Source of the DNA: Roseimaritima multifibrata
Lineage (GTDB): Bacteria; Planctomycetota; Planctomycetia; Pirellulales; Pirellulaceae
Length of the DNA stretch: 64,000 nt
Assembly: GCF_007741495.1 (NCBI RefSeq)
Contig: NZ_CP036262.1
Coordinates: forward strand, 5,580,001 to 5,644,000
Direction of reading: 5' to 3'
The notes beneath the pieces are model-generated. The model worked only from the letters and a program-made list of their open reading frames with translations, was not told the origin of the DNA and did no database searches. Both the position numbers and the translations under genes were made by a program. Positions 9,212-17,681 of this stretch are shown piece after piece; positions within the stretch are counted from its first letter, which is position 1, and every line of letters starts with the position of its first letter.

Positions 9212-10197
9212 TCCGTCGGCCGTGCAAAAGGTGAACAATTCGAGGTGGGTTCCATGATGTCTGCAAACTCATTGCGGCGGGAGGCGACCAAGACTTCCAC
9301 ATGGCGAATCATTTCGGCCGCCAAATCGATCTGCAGTGCCGTCGCAGCCCCTTTCCAGCCCGGGACGCCGTTCACTTCCAGAACTCGGGGCAGACCATCA
9401 CTCGCTTCCAGCACATCGACCGAACCGATTTCGATCCCGATGCGTCGCGCCACACGCAAAGCTAACAATCGTTGCGATTCACTAACAGGAACCGCGACGC
9501 TTTGCCCGCCCTGCGAAACATTCGTCCGCCACCCTTCGCGAGCTTGGCGGCGAATCCCCCAAACCCCATCCCCGATCACAAAGTACCGAGTATCGATTCC
9601 GCCAGGCGGAACAAATTGCTGGACGTAACAGACCGCGTCCAAACGTTCCAGTGTTGCAAAGGTGGTCCACGCCAACTGCGGATCTTGGACGCGCATCACA
9701 CCGCGACCTTCACCACCGAACAGGGGCTTAACCACCACGTCTCCCCCCAACCGTTCGAACGCCTCCATCGCTTCGCGTCGCGACTGCACAACCACCGTCG
9801 CCGGGACATCGTATCCCAAGCCACTGACAGCCGTTAACGTGGCATACTTATCGATGGCTGTCTCTAGCGCGCGGGGCGGATTGACAACAACCGTTGGGGA
9901 ATCGATCAACGAGTGCAGCGTCGCTAAACGAAACGTAATTTGCTCCAGCGAACCTGTTGGCATTGTCCGGGTTAAAATCGCGTCAAACGATTCCAAAGTC
10001 CCCAAGGAACAACCCGGCCGGTGTCGGCCTTTACCATCCAAGGATGCAGCCAAAGTTTCATAGCGGGCAAACTGCATCTGGTGCCCGGCTGCCTGAGCCG
10101 CAGACCGCAAACGGTCCGCATGCCAGCCTTCATCGGGACCGAGGACCAATATCTGAAGCGGTTTGCGATTGGATGCCGGAACGGCAGGCTGATCCAT
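9208..10197 (-). CDS. RimK-type ATP-grasp ligase (H4MPT-associated)
   Basis: A 329-residue ATP-grasp protein of the RimK/MptN family, which joins amino acids such as glutamate to an acceptor through an acyl-phosphate. Visible motifs are the lysine strand VVKPLFGGEGRGV, the adenine-contact strand CYVQQFVPPGGIDTRYFVIG and the metal-binding VLEVNGVPGWKG. The start ATG overlaps the stop of mch (TGATG); a GTG one codon earlier is the alternative. Homologous ligases sit in H4MPT C1-transfer gene clusters of methylotrophs and planctomycetes, so a role in modifying the C1 carrier is a reasonable inference. It is not shown by the sequence itself. Confidence 0.8.
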   Translation of the reverse strand: MDQPAVPASNRKPLQILVLGPDEGWHADRLRSAAQAAGHQMQFARYETLAASLDGKGRHRPGCSLGTLESFDAILTRTMPTGSLEQITFRLATLHSLIDSPTVVVNPPRALETAIDKYATLTAVSGLGYDVPATVVVQSRREAMEAFERLGGDVVVKPLFGGEGRGVMRVQDPQLAWTTFATLERLDAVCYVQQFVPPGGIDTRYFVIGDGVWGIRRQAREGWRTNVSQGGQSVAVPVSESQRLLALRVARRIGIEIGSVDVLEASDGLPRVLEVNGVPGWKGAATALQIDLAAEMIRHVEVLVASRRNEFADIMEPTSNCSPFARPTE

Positions 10198-11150
10198 CAC
10201 GAAATACCGAAAGAGCGGCGTAAAACATCCCCAGCCAAACGCCCACTACGTCGGGTTTGCCCGGTTCGCAAATTGACCATCGTCACAACAGCAGGACTGA
10301 ACAAATTCGGATCCACTTTGTAAAAGTCGTACTCGTAATCTTTAAACACTTCAGCAAAGGGCCGTCCGTAATCAGCCGACGACTGGCTGGGCACTTTATC
10401 AATCACTTGGTCGACGGCATCCTGGTCCGCGTCGACCCACAACGTCACTCGGCCGCCGTACAAGATCGCGTCGTTCGTTCGGCCAATGCCGCCGACGGTG
10501 TCGCCCGGTTTTGCCATCGGAGGCAACGGTGAATTCCCCCATCCCGATACAACCTGACGGACATCAAAGCCGCACTCGTGCAATTTATGCATCGCGGTTT
10601 CAACGCTTCGAGCGACGACTTGGACCGTTCCCGCAAGAGAGGTGGACGGGGCGACGCAGAGCGTCAGCGCAGAGGCTTCCTTCTTACATTCCGCAGCGAT
10701 CGCAGCGATCACCCCTTCGGTAGGCAAACGGTCCGATTCCAACACCCCGGCAACCACAGCGGACTGCTCCTGCAACTGCAGCGATTCCAAAACCGCTTCG
10801 CGGCCTCGCAGCATCCGCATCGGCCCGCTTCCCATTGCAAAATAGTCCTCCGCCTGCACCGGCCAGCCGGCATACTGGCCACCTAAACAAGCGAGCAAAG
10901 GTTGGTCGGTCTGAACCGTTACCGAGACATCGCTCCCCAGTTCCGTGTCGGCTGTCGTTTCCAAGCGAACCTCAGCCGCCCCTCCTAAACAGACTCGAGC
11001 CATCAACAATCCAGCGGCCAAAGATCCTGCACCTGCGATCCCCGCATCAAGGATGCGAGCCCCCGCGATCGAATGAACCTCCAACCGCAGGTTCGCGGAA
11101 TTTTTCTCTGCTTGATCACACAAGCCAACCGCCGCCGCATTTAATGACAT
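10197..11150 (-). CDS. mch: Methenyl-H4MPT cyclohydrolase
   Basis: A 317-residue protein that matches methenyltetrahydromethanopterin cyclohydrolase, which interconverts 5,10-methenyl- and N5-formyl-H4MPT in formaldehyde oxidation. Recognisable blocks are CVAPSTSLAGTVQVVARSVE in the middle and DTVGGIGRTNDAILYGG and AVVTMVNLRTG near the C-terminus. I chose ATG at 11150 (MSLNAAAVG), which has AGGGA nine bases upstream; the frame continues to a GTG at 11195. It is first in a three-gene operon joined by 1-4 base overlaps. Planctomycetes are known to carry this otherwise archaeal and methylotroph pathway; the fae, mtdB and ftr/fhc genes are not in this window. Confidence 0.9.
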   Translation of the reverse strand: MSLNAAAVGLCDQAEKNSANLRLEVHSIAGARILDAGIAGAGSLAAGLLMARVCLGGAAEVRLETTADTELGSDVSVTVQTDQPLLACLGGQYAGWPVQAEDYFAMGSGPMRMLRGREAVLESLQLQEQSAVVAGVLESDRLPTEGVIAAIAAECKKEASALTLCVAPSTSLAGTVQVVARSVETAMHKLHECGFDVRQVVSGWGNSPLPPMAKPGDTVGGIGRTNDAILYGGRVTLWVDADQDAVDQVIDKVPSQSSADYGRPFAEVFKDYEYDFYKVDPNLFSPAVVTMVNLRTGQTRRSGRLAGDVLRRSFGIS

Positions 11151-11245
11151 CGAATCCCTGTCCATTCCGCAAAAACAAAAGCAATCTTCGACCACAGGCC
11201 GCTATTGAACCTGAAATACGCGTCCAGGGAAAGCGGCACGATGAA

Positions 11246-12163
11246 TCAGTAGGTGCTTCGCACGACCCGCTGGATCGCCTCCAGAATATCGTTACCAAGA
11301 ATCCTAGTCGCAGCGATCTCCGCAGCCTGCTCCGGGCGTCTAGCCCCCACAAGGGCACCACTTACGCCCGGCTGCGATGCTGCCCAACCAATGGCAAGCT
11401 GAGCGATGGTCAGACCACTTTCGGCAGCAAGCTCCTGCAATGCATCGATCGCATCATGAGCCTTGCGGCGAGCTTCCCCTTGGAAAATCGGATAATTCGG
11501 ACGACTATCCCCAGCCGAGAAAACGTGATCGCGGGATATTTTTCCCGCCAATAGACCTTTCATCAACGTCCAGTAAACATGGACGTCCGTCCCAGCGGCA
11601 GCCGCTTCTGGAATCTCTTTAATCAACGCTTCACGCTGCAGCAAGTTCAACGGTGTTTGGATTGCACTGCAGGCAACGACCTGAGCAAATTCAGCTCGTT
11701 GAGCGGGCGTCGCATTGCAAATCCCCACCCGCTTAGCCGCCCCGGCAGTCAGCAAGTCGGCCACTGCGCCAGCCGACTCGGCGACCGGCACCTTGGGATC
11801 CGGAGAATGCAACATCAACAGATCGAAACAGGAAATCCCCATTCGCTCAAGCGAAGTCTCCGCGTCTGCGATCAGCGTTTCCGGACGACCATCGATCACT
11901 CGCTGCCGATCCTTAGACCAACGCTGGCCAACTTTGCCGATGATTTCCAAGGGATCATCGGGAGAAGCCTGCTGCAAAAACGGGCCGATATATCGATCGC
12001 TTTCGCCGTCATACCCATAACTAAAAGCCGAATCAAAAGTACGCACTCCGTGTGCGATGGCTGTTTCAATCGTCGCAATGGCGTCCGCCTGAGTCACACC
12101 AATAGTCGTGACACCCGCGATTGGCCACAGACCAAGAATGACCGGTGAAAGATTTTGAGGCAT
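11246..12163 (-). CDS. Aldo/keto reductase
   Basis: A 305-residue TIM-barrel oxidoreductase of the aldo/keto reductase family, expected to use NADPH. The tetrad is visible: Asp and Tyr in FDSAFSYGYDG, Lys in IIGKVG, and His in LLMLHSPDP. The C-terminal cofactor segment is SGALVGARRPEQ. It lies 96 bases upstream of mch on the same strand, so it could be transcribed with the H4MPT genes. Nothing in the sequence gives the substrate. Confidence 0.85.
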   Translation of the reverse strand: MPQNLSPVILGLWPIAGVTTIGVTQADAIATIETAIAHGVRTFDSAFSYGYDGESDRYIGPFLQQASPDDPLEIIGKVGQRWSKDRQRVIDGRPETLIADAETSLERMGISCFDLLMLHSPDPKVPVAESAGAVADLLTAGAAKRVGICNATPAQRAEFAQVVACSAIQTPLNLLQREALIKEIPEAAAAGTDVHVYWTLMKGLLAGKISRDHVFSAGDSRPNYPIFQGEARRKAHDAIDALQELAAESGLTIAQLAIGWAASQPGVSGALVGARRPEQAAEIAATRILGNDILEAIQRVVRSTY

Positions 12164-12218
12164 CGCACGAAAGCCGAATGAGATGGAGGTGTAAAAAAGG
12201 AATCAAGACGGGCAAGCC

Positions 12219-12366
12219 ACTTACTAGCACGAAGCGCGAGCGAGTATTCACGGCCGCCACGCAACCGAGTAATCTGGACCCGCGTTAGCGAGCCGGGTGT
12301 TCACTCGCTTGCGTTTCGTGCTTGTATTTGTATTTGTATTCACTTACTCGCTTGCGCTTCGTGCGA
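12219..12366. repeat. Intergenic inverted/direct repeat (GCACGAAGCG family)
   Basis: GCACGAAGCGCGAGCGAGT near 12227-12245 is inverted relative to ACTCGCTTGCGTTTCGTGC at 12303-12321. A further copy, ACTCGCTTGCGCTTCGTGC, occupies 12346-12364. Between the last two are tandem TATTTG steps. The last copy overlaps the end of the phosphatase gene and encodes its final residues and stop. Confidence 0.75.
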
Positions 12367-14533
12367 CGGGGAAATGGAATTCGCTTACTTGTTTTCCATT
12401 TACCTCATGATGCCGGAGCGTCAATTCGGGCTTGCCATCTTTTCCTTTGGCTTCGACACGCCCCGACAAAAAGCCTCCAGCGACTCGTAAAAACTGATGC
12501 GATGGTCGCTTGTCCCCCGGCTTCCAGCCCAATTCATGATCGGCGCTTCCGGGCCCGCAGCCGAATTCCCACAGCCCTGATTTTTCGTCGTTCGACGCGT
12601 ATTGCCAATGGCGATCACCGCAGAAAATGATCAAACCGTCGATCTCCTCAAAGGCTTCCCGAAGCTCGTCTCCCTCATGGACAAAATTATCGTTGGCATG
12701 GTTGTCACTTTTGTTATCACGGTCTGGACCAACAATCGGCGTTGGACTGAACAGCAATTTAAAGGTTGCGTCGGAGTCTTTTAAGGTCTGCAACAGCCAC
12801 TCTTTTTGCGTCTTGCCCAAGATCGTTTTCTCAGGCCCGTCCGGCATGGTGTTGGGGCTGCGGAAATCGCGACCTTCCAAAATCCACATCTGAGCATGCT
12901 TGCCCCAAGAGACCGTTTGGTAGCGAGGTTGATGCGAAGGGAATTGCTCTTCGTTGAACAGCTGAACCCCTTCTTCAAAGGAGACCGATCCGTAGCGTTC
13001 TCCTGGCCAACAATCGTTCTTCAATGTGTCGTGATCATCTTTGATGAAGTAGGTCGTATGGTTTGCATAGAACCGACGGTTGTTGGGCAAAGCAAAAATA
13101 CGCTGCCACTTGAACCGCATCAACTCCTTTGTCATCGCCCACGGATCCGGTTTGTCGTAGTATTCGATGTCTCCGGCGTGGACGACAAAATCGGGACCAA
13201 TCTGCTCAAAAGCTGGATAGATTTTGTGTCCTAAATCGCCATCATCACGGCGAATAAAATCGTGACAGGTCGTCATACAAAACCGAACCTCTTTTTCACT
13301 GCTCGCTTCCGGTGCCGTTTCAAAACCGCCTCGCAAAACCGCCGAGAGGGCTTCTGCGGGAACTCCATCTTTGGTCAGCGGGCGAGCTTCCACGATCGCT
13401 GCGTACTCGGTTCCAGGCTTTAGATTTTCCAGGGCCCATTGAGCCGTAAAATCGTTTTCCGAGACTGTCGTCTTCCATTCGGTCGTCTTGGAATCGTAAC
13501 GTTTCAATTTCGGGAAATAGGTCAGACGGACTTCACCAGCAATGCCGGGACACGCCCCCAGCATTTGGTCTAACTCAGCTCCACCGGGCAACTGTGCGGC
13601 AAGAAGCTTTGTTGCATCGGTCCCCTTCGCAAGTTTCTTTGCCTTGCTGTTGGACAATTTTACGAAAGGAAGCCCATCCATCTTCGCTTCTGGATTTTTC
13701 GTCGTCCGAGTCCACAACACGATCGAGTTTTGGTCCGCCCAACTGTTCCGCATCCCATTCGCCAAGAACGGCCCTTCGACGGGAGAGGCAACGGGCGATT
13801 CGGTAGGAGCCGGCAAAACGGTCAATTGAAAATTTTTGTAAGCCGCTTTCCCACCATGATCGGTCAACATCACCCGGTCTCCGTCACGGGGCTGCGCAAA
13901 ACCGGACTCTTCAAAGAACTTGCTACGTGCGTAGATCGCATCCCACGCGGTTCCCACGGTCGAAGTTTCGGCGACCAGTTTGCCGTTGAGAAAATGCTGC
14001 AAGTGAGTCCCTCGGACGACCACTCGAGCATGATTCCACTCACCAGCGGGCTTCAAGGGTTTGTCGAGTGCGGGTGCCTTCAAATCGTAGATCGAAGCGG
14101 TCGATCCATTGCTAGGATTTTTCAGCGGAATCGCCTCGTCGATAATCTGGTATTCAACCCCCAAGTATCGACTACCAAATTTACGGACGCGGTACTTCAG
14201 GCCCGAATTCGTTTTCGGAGAGATCTTCCAGTCCCAGGCGAGTTCAAAATTTTGGGGCAGGGGAGGGCTGAGAATATTTCCATCGCCAGTACGAGGTTTC
14301 ACCAAGCGAACCTCTCCATCGGTGAACTCCCAAGCCTCTCCAACCGGTTTCCCTTTGCCAGTCCGCCAAAACGAGGGCTTAGTCCAATCGTCCTGCGGCG
14401 ACACAACCGAAATTTCCTTTGACTCCGGATCGCCTGACTTACTTGGATCGTCCGCAAAACAGGAATTCGCGGAAACTCCTCCACAGGCAACCAACAACAG
14501 CCACAAACAGTTGACCAAGCCAATCAATCGCAT
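12344..14533 (-). CDS. DUF1080 - PhoD-like phosphatase fusion, secreted
   Basis: A 729-residue two-domain protein. After a signal peptide (LVNCLWLLLVACGGVSANSCFA), residues about 50-255 form a DUF1080 (3-keto-disaccharide hydrolase/laminin-G-like) domain with DWKISPKTNSGLKYRV and GVEYQIIDE. Residues about 265-720 form a PhoD-type metallophosphatase with TTCHDF, VVHAGDIEYYD, KDDHDT and FCGDRHWQY as metal ligands. PhoD enzymes hydrolyse phosphodiesters and monoesters outside the cell. The open frame extends upstream to 14833 through the repeat array, but that part translates as repetitive sequence with no signal peptide in place. The ATG at 14533 is therefore the start. The pairing of the two domains is typical of planctomycetes. 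Confidence 0.85.
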   Translation of the reverse strand: MRLIGLVNCLWLLLVACGGVSANSCFADDPSKSGDPESKEISVVSPQDDWTKPSFWRTGKGKPVGEAWEFTDGEVRLVKPRTGDGNILSPPLPQNFELAWDWKISPKTNSGLKYRVRKFGSRYLGVEYQIIDEAIPLKNPSNGSTASIYDLKAPALDKPLKPAGEWNHARVVVRGTHLQHFLNGKLVAETSTVGTAWDAIYARSKFFEESGFAQPRDGDRVMLTDHGGKAAYKNFQLTVLPAPTESPVASPVEGPFLANGMRNSWADQNSIVLWTRTTKNPEAKMDGLPFVKLSNSKAKKLAKGTDATKLLAAQLPGGAELDQMLGACPGIAGEVRLTYFPKLKRYDSKTTEWKTTVSENDFTAQWALENLKPGTEYAAIVEARPLTKDGVPAEALSAVLRGGFETAPEASSEKEVRFCMTTCHDFIRRDDGDLGHKIYPAFEQIGPDFVVHAGDIEYYDKPDPWAMTKELMRFKWQRIFALPNNRRFYANHTTYFIKDDHDTLKNDCWPGERYGSVSFEEGVQLFNEEQFPSHQPRYQTVSWGKHAQMWILEGRDFRSPNTMPDGPEKTILGKTQKEWLLQTLKDSDATFKLLFSPTPIVGPDRDNKSDNHANDNFVHEGDELREAFEEIDGLIIFCGDRHWQYASNDEKSGLWEFGCGPGSADHELGWKPGDKRPSHQFLRVAGGFLSGRVEAKGKDGKPELTLRHHEVNGKQVSEFHFPVARSASE

Positions 14534-14654
14534 CGAAGAAGACCCACCAAAAGGAACAAACGAAGAAAGCTGGGCCCATGATACTCGAATCCACCCCCTT
14601 TCGTGGCGAAACAGGGCGATCTGCCCGCCCATCGGCATCTCCACCCGACGGCCC

Positions 14655-14878
14655 CCCTTCTTAGCGGAACGGCGCAAGCCGTCCGGCCACCAGCATTCGC
14701 AACCGACGGACAACCTTCTTAGCGGAACGGCGCGAGCCGACCGGCCACCAGCATTCGCAACCGACGGACAACACTTCCTAGCGGAACGGCGCGAGCCGTC
14801 CGGCCACCAGCATTCGCAACCGACAGACAACACTTCCTAGCCGATCGGCGCGAGTCGACCGGCCACCAGCATTCGCGG
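14655..14878. repeat. GNRA-hairpin repeat array 2 (58-59 base tandem units)
   Basis: Four units with starts near 14660, 14718, 14777 and 14836 are spaced 58, 59 and 59 bases apart and share the spacer CACCAGCATTCGCAACCGAC. The first has loop GCAA and the others GCGA. In the fourth copy the outer stem pair is T-A where the others have A-T, a compensated change. The array fills most of the 14534-14968 gap between the phosphatase gene and rpsG. Confidence 0.9.
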
Positions 14879-14901
14879 AGCGACGGCTGCCAGCGGCGCA
14901 T

Positions 14902-14940
14902 AAAAAAACGCAGTCGAGACGATTGCCTTGACTGCGTTTT
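14902..14940 (-). terminator. Intrinsic terminator of the rpsL-rpsG operon
   Basis: AAAACGCAGTC (14905-14915) pairs with GACTGCGTTTT (14930-14940) around a 14-base loop. On the minus strand the stem ends in a run of seven T. It lies 28 bases after the rpsG stop codon. Confidence 0.9.
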
Positions 14941-14968
14941 CGTTGTGCTATTTCGCTTTTGCTGGCGA

Positions 14969-15439
14969 TTACCAAGCAAAGTGCGAGAAGGCTTTATTAG
15001 CGTCCGCCATACGATGGGTGTTTTCTCGCTTGGTGTAAGCGACACCTTCTTTTTTGTAGGCAGCCAAAAGTTCGTCAGCCAATTTCAGGTGCGTTGGACG
15101 ACCTTTCTTGTCGCGAATTGCACCCAGAATCCAGCGAATCGCTAGGCTCTGTTGACGATTGCGATTGACTTGCATTGGAACCTGGTAGCTCGCACCACCG
15201 ACTCGCTTGCTGCGAACTTCGACGTACGGTTTAACGTTTTCGATCGCTTCATCAAAAACCGCGATCGCTTCGTTTTCAGGCAACCGACGACCGATTTCCT
15301 CAATAGCGTTATAAAAAACGCCTTGGGCAACCGTCTTCTTGCCGTCCTGCATCAAACAGTTAATGAACTTGCTGGCCAATGGTGAATTGAACCGCGGGTC
15401 TGGTTTGAAGTGCGAGCGGCTGGCAGTGATACGTCCCAT
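14969..15439 (-). CDS. rpsG: 30S ribosomal protein S7
   Basis: The 156-residue product is full-length S7, which nucleates the head of the small ribosomal subunit on 16S rRNA. The N-terminal basic segment, [16 protein letters not shown] and the C-terminal [19 protein letters not shown] are the expected family blocks. It follows rpsL by 57 bases. The fusA and tuf genes that complete the str operon in many bacteria do not follow; a strong terminator does instead. Confidence 0.97.
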   Translation of the reverse strand: MGRITASRSHFKPDPRFNSPLASKFINCLMQDGKKTVAQGVFYNAIEEIGRRLPENEAIAVFDEAIENVKPYVEVRSKRVGGASYQVPMQVNRNRQQSLAIRWILGAIRDKKGRPTHLKLADELLAAYKKEGVAYTKRENTHRMADANKAFSHFAW

Positions 15440-15496
15440 TCGTGGTCTCTAACGCTATGCGATGTGTGCGAGGTTTAAAAAATTTGGTTCAGCTGG

Positions 15497-15865
15497 TTAG
15501 CTCTTTTTGGCACCGTAGCGGCTACGTGCCTGCTTACGGTTATCGACACCCAGTGTATCGCGAGAACCGCGAACGACTTGGTAACGAACACCTGGCAAGT
15601 CACGGACGCGACCACCACGAACCAAGACGATCGAGTGTTCCTGCAGGTTGTGACCTTCACCAGGAATGTAGACCGTTACTTCTTTGCCATTGCTCAAACG
15701 AACACGGGTAATCTTCCGCAAAGCCGAGTTCGGCTTTTTAGGAGTCATCGTGCGGACCTGCAAGCAGACCCCTTGCTTCTGCGGGCACTTTTCAAGTACC
15801 GGCGATTTACTCATTTTCCGCTGGCGTTTACGCGGTTTGCGAACCAATTGGTTGGTAGTGGGCAT
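15497..15865 (-). CDS. rpsL: 30S ribosomal protein S12
   Basis: The 122-residue product is full-length S12, the decoding-centre protein. It has the invariant loops [11 protein letters not shown] (site of streptomycin-resistance mutations; the lysine has its sensitive, wild-type form) and [12 protein letters not shown] with [14 protein letters not shown]. It is the promoter-proximal gene of the two-gene rpsL-rpsG operon. Confidence 0.97.
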   Translation of the reverse strand: MPTTNQLVRKPRKRQRKMSKSPVLEKCPQKQGVCLQVRTMTPKKPNSALRKITRVRLSNGKEVTVYIPGEGHNLQEHSIVLVRGGRVRDLPGVRYQVVRGSRDTLGVDNRKQARSRYGAKKS

Positions 15866-16581
15866 CGGCTAATGTTTCATTCAGTTTGCGAAAAGTCGCG
15901 TGTAGTTCATACGTTAAGTCGCATGCTTACGACAGATACAGGCGGGCAAGTATCGCCGCCGCGGTTCGGCTGTCAAGGCCGGGCCGGGTATTCTTGCCGA
16001 TCCGTCGCCCAGCGCCCAGCCCGAAAGCGGCATCCAGACGCAAAAAATCATGACAGTGCGACCAGACAACCGTTCTGACCGTCCGTTTTTGACAACAAAA
16101 GAAATCTTAATCTTTCCGGGAAATTGCCACCAGTCGGCTGACACCATGACGTTTCGAGGGGCAAGTGCGTCGATTCCGCTGACCACGGTATGAATACGGT
16201 AAATCCACCCGCCCTCGCTCATCGGTTTGCTGCGTTTATTGGAAGCGGAGAAAGATTGCTGCGTTTTGCTCGAGACGTGAGAATCGATAAGTGACGTTTT
16301 CCGAGCGGGACTGCAGGTTAGCGACGCGGTTCGTGCCGCGGGGACAATAGTGCGGCAGGAACCACCGCCTGGCGACGGCAGGCGACGGCGGGCACGTAAC
16401 TACGCCGGTCAACGCAAATTCACTGACTTGCGGCGCTGCGTTCAGCGCACCGGACGTGGGACGTCGCTCGATTCGAAAAATTTCGCTCTTGTTTCGAATC
16501 GCGGACTTGAGTACCAATGCGCGTCCGTCTCCCGAAACCATCGACGGACTGCTACTGATTCCATGGCCAAGGAGGGCTCCG
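15866..16581. other. Divergent intergenic region between rpsL and lpxD
   Basis: About 700 bases without a supported gene. It must hold the promoters for the ribosomal operon (minus) and the lpxD operon (plus), but I see no clear -35/-10 pair. Open frames on both strands here lack a ribosome site and family resemblance. A stretch near 16295-16330 (GAGCGGGACTGCAGG...AGCGACGCG) resembles one at about 7350, suggesting a decayed repeat. Confidence 0.5.
16569..16575 (+). promoter_or_regulatory. Ribosome binding site that sets the lpxD start
   Basis: AAGGAGG, a near-perfect Shine-Dalgarno sequence, lies six bases before a GTG at 16582. This fixes the lpxD start at a GTG codon and excludes the 42 upstream codons of the open frame. 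Confidence 0.85.
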
Positions 16582-17676
16582 GTGAACTTATTGACGCTCG
16601 AATACCTGGCGAAAATCGTCGACGGGCACGTGATTGGGGATTGCAGCATCCACTGCGCCGACGCGCGCCCCTTACAGGAAGCCTCGACGGGCCAGATTAC
16701 TTTGCTCGATGACCCGAAACGAATTTCGGACGTCGAAGCTGCTGGAGTTGCTGCGGTGGTGGTTGCCGCTGCCATCCCCAACTGCACCATTCCACAACTT
16801 GTTTCCAAACTGCCCCACGCGGCGTTTGCAAAAATCGTGGAACAATTCCGCCCCTGTGTTGTGCGAGATTTCTCGGGCATCAGTCCGGCGGCACAAATCA
16901 ACGAAACAGCTCAAATCGGCGCCGGATGTGCCATCCATCCTGGCGTCCACATCGGCAAAGGGGCCGTCATCGGCGACGGCACGACCCTGATGCCCGGTGT
17001 GATCGTGATGCCAAACTGCAAGGTCGGCGCGAACTGCTTGCTCTTTCCTGGCGTGGTCCTTTACGAATACACGGTCCTGGAATCCGACGTGACGATCCAT
17101 GCCGGATCGATCCTGGGTGCCTATGGATTCGGATACCGACAACAGGATGGCCAACACGTCCGAACGGCTCAGCTTGGTTACGTCCACGTGGAAGCCAATG
17201 TAGAGATCGGAGCTGGCGCAACGATCGACCGCGGGACCTATGGGACAACTCGAATTGGTACCGGGACAAAAGTCGATAATCAGGTGATGATCGCCCACAA
17301 CTGCCAAATCGGAAAACACAACCTGATCTGCTCGCAGGTCGGCATCGCCGGCAGTTGCCGGACCGGAGATTACGTGGTGCTGGCTGGCCAGGTTGGCCTG
17401 AAGGACCATGTCGTCCTTGGCGATGCCGCAATCGTGGGCGCGCAAGCCGGAGTCATGGAAAATCTGGATGGAAACAAAGTCTATCTAGGCAGCCCTGCCA
17501 CTTCGCAACGTGAACAGATGCGAATCATGGCGGTCGAACGCAAGCTGCCAGATATGCGTCGAGCCCTGCAGAGGCTGACCAAAGAGGTCGCTGCACTGAC
17601 GTCTCAAATCGAAGCGAACGGCGCCCCCGTCGCCGCTGGGCAAACATCCGATGCAGCTGAGAATAAAGCGGCCTAA
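16582..17676 (+). CDS. lpxD: UDP-3-O-acylglucosamine N-acyltransferase
   Basis: LpxD adds the second acyl chain, from acyl-ACP, to UDP-3-O-acylglucosamine in lipid A synthesis. The 364-residue protein starts with the LpxD substrate-binding domain and continues from about residue 100 into a left-handed beta-helix of hexapeptide repeats (IGAGCAIHPGVHIGKGAVIG and so on). The block VMIAHNCQIGKHNLICSQVG contains the catalytic His. The C-terminal 35 residues (after QREQMRIMAV) are helical and end in an Ala-rich tail. It is first in an operon with lpxI and the methyltransferase gene; the gap to lpxI is five bases. It supports an LPS-type outer membrane. Confidence 0.95.
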   Translation: MNLLTLEYLAKIVDGHVIGDCSIHCADARPLQEASTGQITLLDDPKRISDVEAAGVAAVVVAAAIPNCTIPQLVSKLPHAAFAKIVEQFRPCVVRDFSGISPAAQINETAQIGAGCAIHPGVHIGKGAVIGDGTTLMPGVIVMPNCKVGANCLLFPGVVLYEYTVLESDVTIHAGSILGAYGFGYRQQDGQHVRTAQLGYVHVEANVEIGAGATIDRGTYGTTRIGTGTKVDNQVMIAHNCQIGKHNLICSQVGIAGSCRTGDYVVLAGQVGLKDHVVLGDAAIVGAQAGVMENLDGNKVYLGSPATSQREQMRIMAVERKLPDMRRALQRLTKEVAALTSQIEANGAPVAAGQTSDAAENKAA

Positions 17677-17681
17677 CTGCC

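Noticed and set aside
14534-14833. N-terminal extension of the DUF1080-PhoD protein
   Set aside because: The extra 100 residues are translated repeat array 2; the signal peptide begins only at the ATG at 14533.
15914-16222. 102-residue open frame upstream of rpsL
   Set aside because: There is no ribosome site, its composition is unlike neighbouring proteins, and it lies in the divergent promoter region.
16672-17445. 257-residue antisense frame within lpxD
   Set aside because: It is the mirror of the GC-rich hexapeptide-repeat coding sequence; lpxD is certain on the other strand.
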